DNA of 17,072 nucleotides. Origin: an uncultured Bacteroidota bacterium. Its GTDB lineage: Bacteria; Bacteroidota; Bacteroidia; Bacteroidales; CAIWKO01. The stretch spans positions 1 through 17,072 of the forward strand of contig CALGYY010000147.1 of the NCBI GenBank assembly GCA_937934705.1, given 5' to 3'. The notes beneath the pieces were generated by a model. The model saw only the letters and a program-made list of their open reading frames with translations, did not search any database and was not told where the DNA came from. The stretch's first letter is position 1. Each line of letters opens with the position of its first letter. This document shows, piece by piece, positions 15,201 through 17,072 of the stretch. The position numbers and the translations under genes were made by a program.

Positions 15201-16760
15201 AACTGGAGCGATGCCGGGGTATTCAACGAAGCAAACGGTGTGGTCAACTTTACAGGTTCAGCCTTACAACAGATTTCCAGTACGGAAACCTTTTATGACC
15301 TAAATATCAATAATGCTGCAGGTGTTAATATCACAGCCCCGGTCAATATCAGCCATCAGCTGACCCTTACGAGCGGGGCGCTCTCCCATTCAGGAAACCT
15401 GAGCATGGGCAACAATACAACCATTGAGCGTTTCACCGGAAGTCTTGCAACTGCGCCGGTTTTCAATACGGCAGTTAATCTTGTTTACCGCTCAACAGTG
15501 AACTCGGGGCCTGAGATTCCGGCCGGGGCGACCATTCTCAGAAATATGACCCTCAATACAGCCGCAAACGGAATAGTAACGCTGACAACGCCTGCCACCC
15601 TGAATACCAACCTGAGTTTTGTCAATGGGGCCTTGCGCTCTTCCGTGCCCAATCCCTTCATTTTTGCAGACAACAGCACTTATTCGGGAGCAGCGAATCT
15701 GAGATTTATTGATGGTCCCGTTTCCAAAATCGGGGACGATGCATTTGAATTCCCGACGGGCGACATTGCAGGAGCCACATGGGTGTGGGCACCTTTGGCC
15801 ATTGCAGATCCGGGTTCATCCGCATCTGACCGCTTCACTGTTGAATATTACTTTACGGCATCACCCAATAACTGGTCGCCTCTGCATATGTGCAATCTGG
15901 CCCAGTTGAATCATACCAGTGGTGTTGAATACTGGAATATTGAAAGGAATATCGGAACCACTTATCCTGATGTGACGCTCTTCTGGAAGGACGCCCAGCG
16001 CAGCGGGATTAACAGTCTGCCAGACCTCACCACGGCCCATTGGGAGGATTGTGCCGGAACGAATAAGTGGGTTTCCAAAGGTGGCACTGCAACCGGAACG
16101 CTGGGACCGGGCGGTACTGGTCAGATCACAGGTACCGGATTTCCCTCATACAGCCCTGTTACTTTCGGCGCAAGGTTGAGCAGTAACAACCCCTTACCGA
16201 TCGATCTGATCAGCTTTAACGTGCAGTGCAGGGATGAGAAGGTCTGGCTGAGCTGGGCAACAGCAAGTGAGACCGACAATGATTTCTTCAGTGTGGAACG
16301 CAGCAGCGACATGCTGACCTGGGAGCTTCTGGGAACCGTGGATGGTGCCGGAAGCAGCAATAGCGTAAGAATGTATTCTTTTACAGATGACCAGCCCCTT
16401 TCAGGCCTTGCATATTATCGCCTTCTCCAGACGGATTTCAACGGAACTGTTTATGAGTTCAGTCCGCAGATTACTGACTGTGGATCTGCCTCAGGACAGC
16501 CAGGATTCACGCTTTATCCAAATCCGACTGATGATGTCCTGTTTGTTGAACTTTTCAACACGGAAGCTGATAAACTGGAGATCAGTATATATGATGATAT
16601 CGGAAACCTTGTTTTTATTCAGGAGTATCAGGAAGTCAATGCGCCCAACCGCCATGTGAAGATTGATATGGCGCAGTTTGCCGTCGGCGTTTATTGTGTG
16701 AGGATACAACAGGGAAGTTTCAGCGGGATCGGTAAAGTGATCAGACAGTCGTCGCACTAG
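12291..16760 (+). CDS. Large secreted multidomain surface protein with T9SS sorting domain
   Basis: A 1489-residue protein, signal peptide 1-22. About 23-192 is a Cys-rich beta domain of a type common at the N-terminus of Bacteroidota adhesins (GEQNSTWYIFTT, DDYDWALYN). About 195-310 looks Ig-like (LTIRFNENIRCNSITG). About 311-378 is another Ig/PKD-like domain. Residues 378-813 form a duplicated block A1-B1-B2-A2; A copies look like pre-peptidase C-terminal-type jelly rolls (GTYYVVSEGY). A PKD-like domain (814-896) follows, then WIGVTSTDWFTASNWC (899-914), which starts a repetitive beta-rich, possibly beta-helical region to about 1140. About 1301-1390 is the LPIDLISFNVQ fibronectin-like module often found before sorting domains, and 1405-1489 is a type A T9SS sorting domain (FTLYPNPTDDVL). 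No catalytic domain is evident; a role in adhesion or matrix building is inferred. It has its own promoter and stands alone. Confidence 0.88.
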   Translation: MIKNYLLALVLSMASCFYTLAQVPTNGDCLGAIPVCNSVYSYSSSANGPGNYTDLPYQGPASNNYCPTNCISVGEQNSTWYIFTTQTAGNINFTITPVDMSDDYDWALYNITTGSGCTGIYSGGMQVSCNYCANPGTTGPNQANALYCNGPNSCSSYNKVIPTAAGQTYALFVDNFTGSFNGYTINFGASTAGIVDNVRPYMTWLQTPVSCGANTLTIRFNENIRCNSITGSDFTLTGPGGPYTISYVSGAACNVGGTFEDEFVLTVIPDMTTAGTYTLWLSGAVMDNCGNLSDPANVNNTRTFTITAPTTSVTASPNPVCAGSSTTLTASGASTYSWSHGLGTGASKVVTPAATTTYTVVGTLGACNVGASVTVNVTPAPVGAVFANPINFGTLTCQTYTDVQNNCTGNCFGHEYGQASHDIYYRFTLAQAATVDISHCASSFDTYMHLLNSGGGLITSVDDNGPLCVGTRASISTSLAAGTYYVVSEGYGSNCGTLSTQISFPTPSGSITASAASVCQGANVTFNSTTTSGTWSTFQYQWDGTGGAWTNWTTANPYVWPSGNGGHTLYVRGVYTNGPCTAYSNIVSVYVAAPTNAGSMAAVPASVCVGAGVNFDLTAYVGTFDYFQYQWDGTGGAWTNWANTDPYVWTASNPGHTLYVRGVVTSSPCATAYSAPVGVYITPTPVGATQGNPINVGTLTCSSYSNTQNNSTVNCFGHEIGNASDDIYYSFTLTAPTIVTISHCGSGFDTYMRLLDNLGTQLYFNDDYGPICATAQASMQPTLPAGTYYVVSEGYSTYSGNIITQISVPAPSGGSISGPDLVCYGSSGVVYTITGATNAATYNWSVPAGASITAGQGTSSITVNWGTASSGSVSCIPTNGPCVAASVSRPVTVMPATCWIGVTSTDWFTASNWCLNGNIPLTTTDVIIPNAILTPNDPNIYAVGAVCRNMTIQAGGIVNITGTNPLSVYGNWSDAGVFNEANGVVNFTGSALQQISSTETFYDLNINNAAGVNITAPVNISHQLTLTSGALSHSGNLSMGNNTTIERFTGSLATAPVFNTAVNLVYRSTVNSGPEIPAGATILRNMTLNTAANGIVTLTTPATLNTNLSFVNGALRSSVPNPFIFADNSTYSGAANLRFIDGPVSKIGDDAFEFPTGDIAGATWVWAPLAIADPGSSASDRFTVEYYFTASPNNWSPLHMCNLAQLNHTSGVEYWNIERNIGTTYPDVTLFWKDAQRSGINSLPDLTTAHWEDCAGTNKWVSKGGTATGTLGPGGTGQITGTGFPSYSPVTFGARLSSNNPLPIDLISFNVQCRDEKVWLSWATASETDNDFFSVERSSDMLTWELLGTVDGAGSSNSVRMYSFTDDQPLSGLAYYRLLQTDFNGTVYEFSPQITDCGSASGQPGFTLYPNPTDDVLFVELFNTEADKLEISIYDDIGNLVFIQEYQEVNAPNRHVKIDMAQFAVGVYCVRIQQGSFSGIGKVIRQSSH
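13422..13817 (+). repeat. Domain repeat A, copy 1 (132 residues)
   Basis: Encodes residues 378-509 of the large cargo protein. It aligns without gaps with copy 2 (14334-14729), with about 78 of 132 residues identical by eye. Shared blocks include NCFGHE, ISHC, FDTYM and AGTYYVVSEGY. The pattern resembles bacterial pre-peptidase C-terminal domains. Confidence 0.85.
13818..14066 (+). repeat. Domain repeat B, copy 1 (about 83 residues)
   Basis: Encodes residues 510-592, an Ig-like unit with ASVC near its start and the 15-residue core FQYQWDGTGGAWTNW at 13902-13946. The same core is repeated identically in copy 2, but with 4 silent base changes in 45 nt. Confidence 0.85.
14085..14333 (+). repeat. 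Domain repeat B, copy 2 (about 83 residues)
   Basis: Encodes residues 599-681. It repeats the FQYQWDGTGGAWTNW core (14169-14213) and GHTLYVRGV of copy 1. It joins copy 1 through a 6-residue link and runs directly into repeat A copy 2. Confidence 0.85.
14334..14729 (+). repeat. Domain repeat A, copy 2 (132 residues)
   Basis: Encodes residues 682-813 and closes the A-B-B-A block. Both ends match copy 1: TPxPVGA at the start and PxPSG at the end. Confidence 0.85.
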
Positions 16761-16788
16761 AATTGCAGCGATTTGTTTGTGGTTAATC

Positions 16789-16980
16789 ATGAATAACATT
16801 TCTATGGATACGAATGAAAAAGTAATGCTTACCCTTAAGAAAGCAGGTAAGGAACTCAAAGCTGCTGAAATTGCAGAAATGAGCGGACTGGACAAGAAAG
16901 ATGTTGATAAGGCCATCAAGAAACTGACCGCAGACGGGAAGGTTCATTCACCCAAACGCTGCTACTTCAGCATTAAATAG
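16789..16980 (+). CDS. Small winged-helix DNA-binding protein
   Basis: A 63-residue protein from ATG 16789, or 58 residues from ATG 16804, which begins MDTNEKVMLTLKKAGKEL and may be the true start. It consists of a single winged helix: helix 1 (MLTLKKAG), helices 2 and 3 forming a helix-turn-helix (AAEIAEMSGLDKKDVDKAIK), then the wing (DGKVHSPKRCYFSIK). Short stand-alone proteins with the K-AGEIA-x-x-x-G-x-DKKxVDKA-x-K pattern and a SPKRCY ending are, as I recall, widespread in Bacteroidota, Clostridia and methanogens and usually annotated as transcriptional regulators; their targets are unknown. It begins 28 nt after the cargo gene, and no separate promoter was found, so cotranscription by read-through is possible. 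Confidence 0.75.
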   Translation: MNNISMDTNEKVMLTLKKAGKELKAAEIAEMSGLDKKDVDKAIKKLTADGKVHSPKRCYFSIK

Positions 16981-16991
16981 CTTAAGCAGGT

Positions 16992-17072
16992 ATGAAATGG
17001 CTTCCGGCTTTGCTGGTTGCGGGGCAATTGGCAGGTATGGGAGTGATCTGCTTTTCTGCACCCCCTTACTGT
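16992..17072 (+). CDS. Start of a probable membrane protein, cut by the window end
   Basis: From ATG 16992 the frame is open for 27 codons to the last base. The peptide begins MKWLPALLVAGQLAGMGVIC, a hydrophobic segment fit for a first membrane helix or signal peptide. It starts 11 nt after the stop of the winged-helix gene, so the two may be cotranscribed. The family cannot be recognised from so little sequence. Confidence 0.5.
   Translation, partial: MKWLPALLVAGQLAGMGVICFSAPPYC

Noticed and set aside
16491..16919. Minus-strand frame of 142 codons
   Set aside because: It overlaps the T9SS sorting domain and the winged-helix gene, both of which have clear motifs.

Overview
The window reads as chromosomal DNA of a member of the Bacteroidota, probably from a draft or metagenome assembly. 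The evidence is two proteins with C-terminal type IX secretion (T9SS) sorting domains, a SusC/HmuR-type TonB-dependent receptor, lipoproteins of the GldI/FKBP kind, a near absence of Shine-Dalgarno sequences, and promoter candidates of the Bacteroidota form (TTG, about 17-23 nt, TAnnTTTG). The first 46 bases are not genomic: they match the tail of an Illumina TruSeq indexed adapter, including an 8-nt index, so the contig end is contaminated and the first gene is cut by an artefact.

Layout. 47-945: 3' end of a serine hydrolase (beta-lactamase fold), probably the C-terminal half of a GH3/beta-lactamase fusion. 946-1735: long gap with an unassigned GC-richer island and then AT-rich DNA leading to a promoter. 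1736-2278: XRE-type regulator. 2370-2789 (minus): nucleoside diphosphate kinase, convergent with the regulator. 2899-7124 (plus): a tight apparent operon (gaps of 3, 6 and 5 nt) of an NrnA-like DHH phosphoesterase, a GldI-like FKBP lipoprotein, a three-FKBP-domain lipoprotein and a 12-TM MFS transporter. The ndk and nrnA-like genes are divergent, with overlapping promoter candidates. 12048-7127 (minus): a small membrane-anchored protein of unknown function, a C10 cysteine peptidase with CUB and T9SS sorting domains, and a TonB-dependent receptor. The receptor ends in a strong intrinsic terminator that lies inside the 3' end of the convergent MFS gene. 12291-16760 (plus): a 1489-residue secreted multidomain protein with an internal A-B-B-A domain duplication and a T9SS sorting domain. 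16789-16980: a tiny winged-helix protein. 16992 to the end: the start of a probable membrane protein.

How they fit. The FKBP lipoproteins are plausible periplasmic folding helpers for outer-membrane and T9SS traffic. The C10 peptidase and the giant protein are T9SS cargo for the cell surface or medium. The TonB receptor imports an unidentified ligand. I see no CRISPR array, RNA gene, insertion sequence or defence system. Nothing here is clearly a new system; the points most worth checking are the adapter junction, the four FKBP domains beside nrnA, the A-B-B-A duplication and the coding-embedded terminator.
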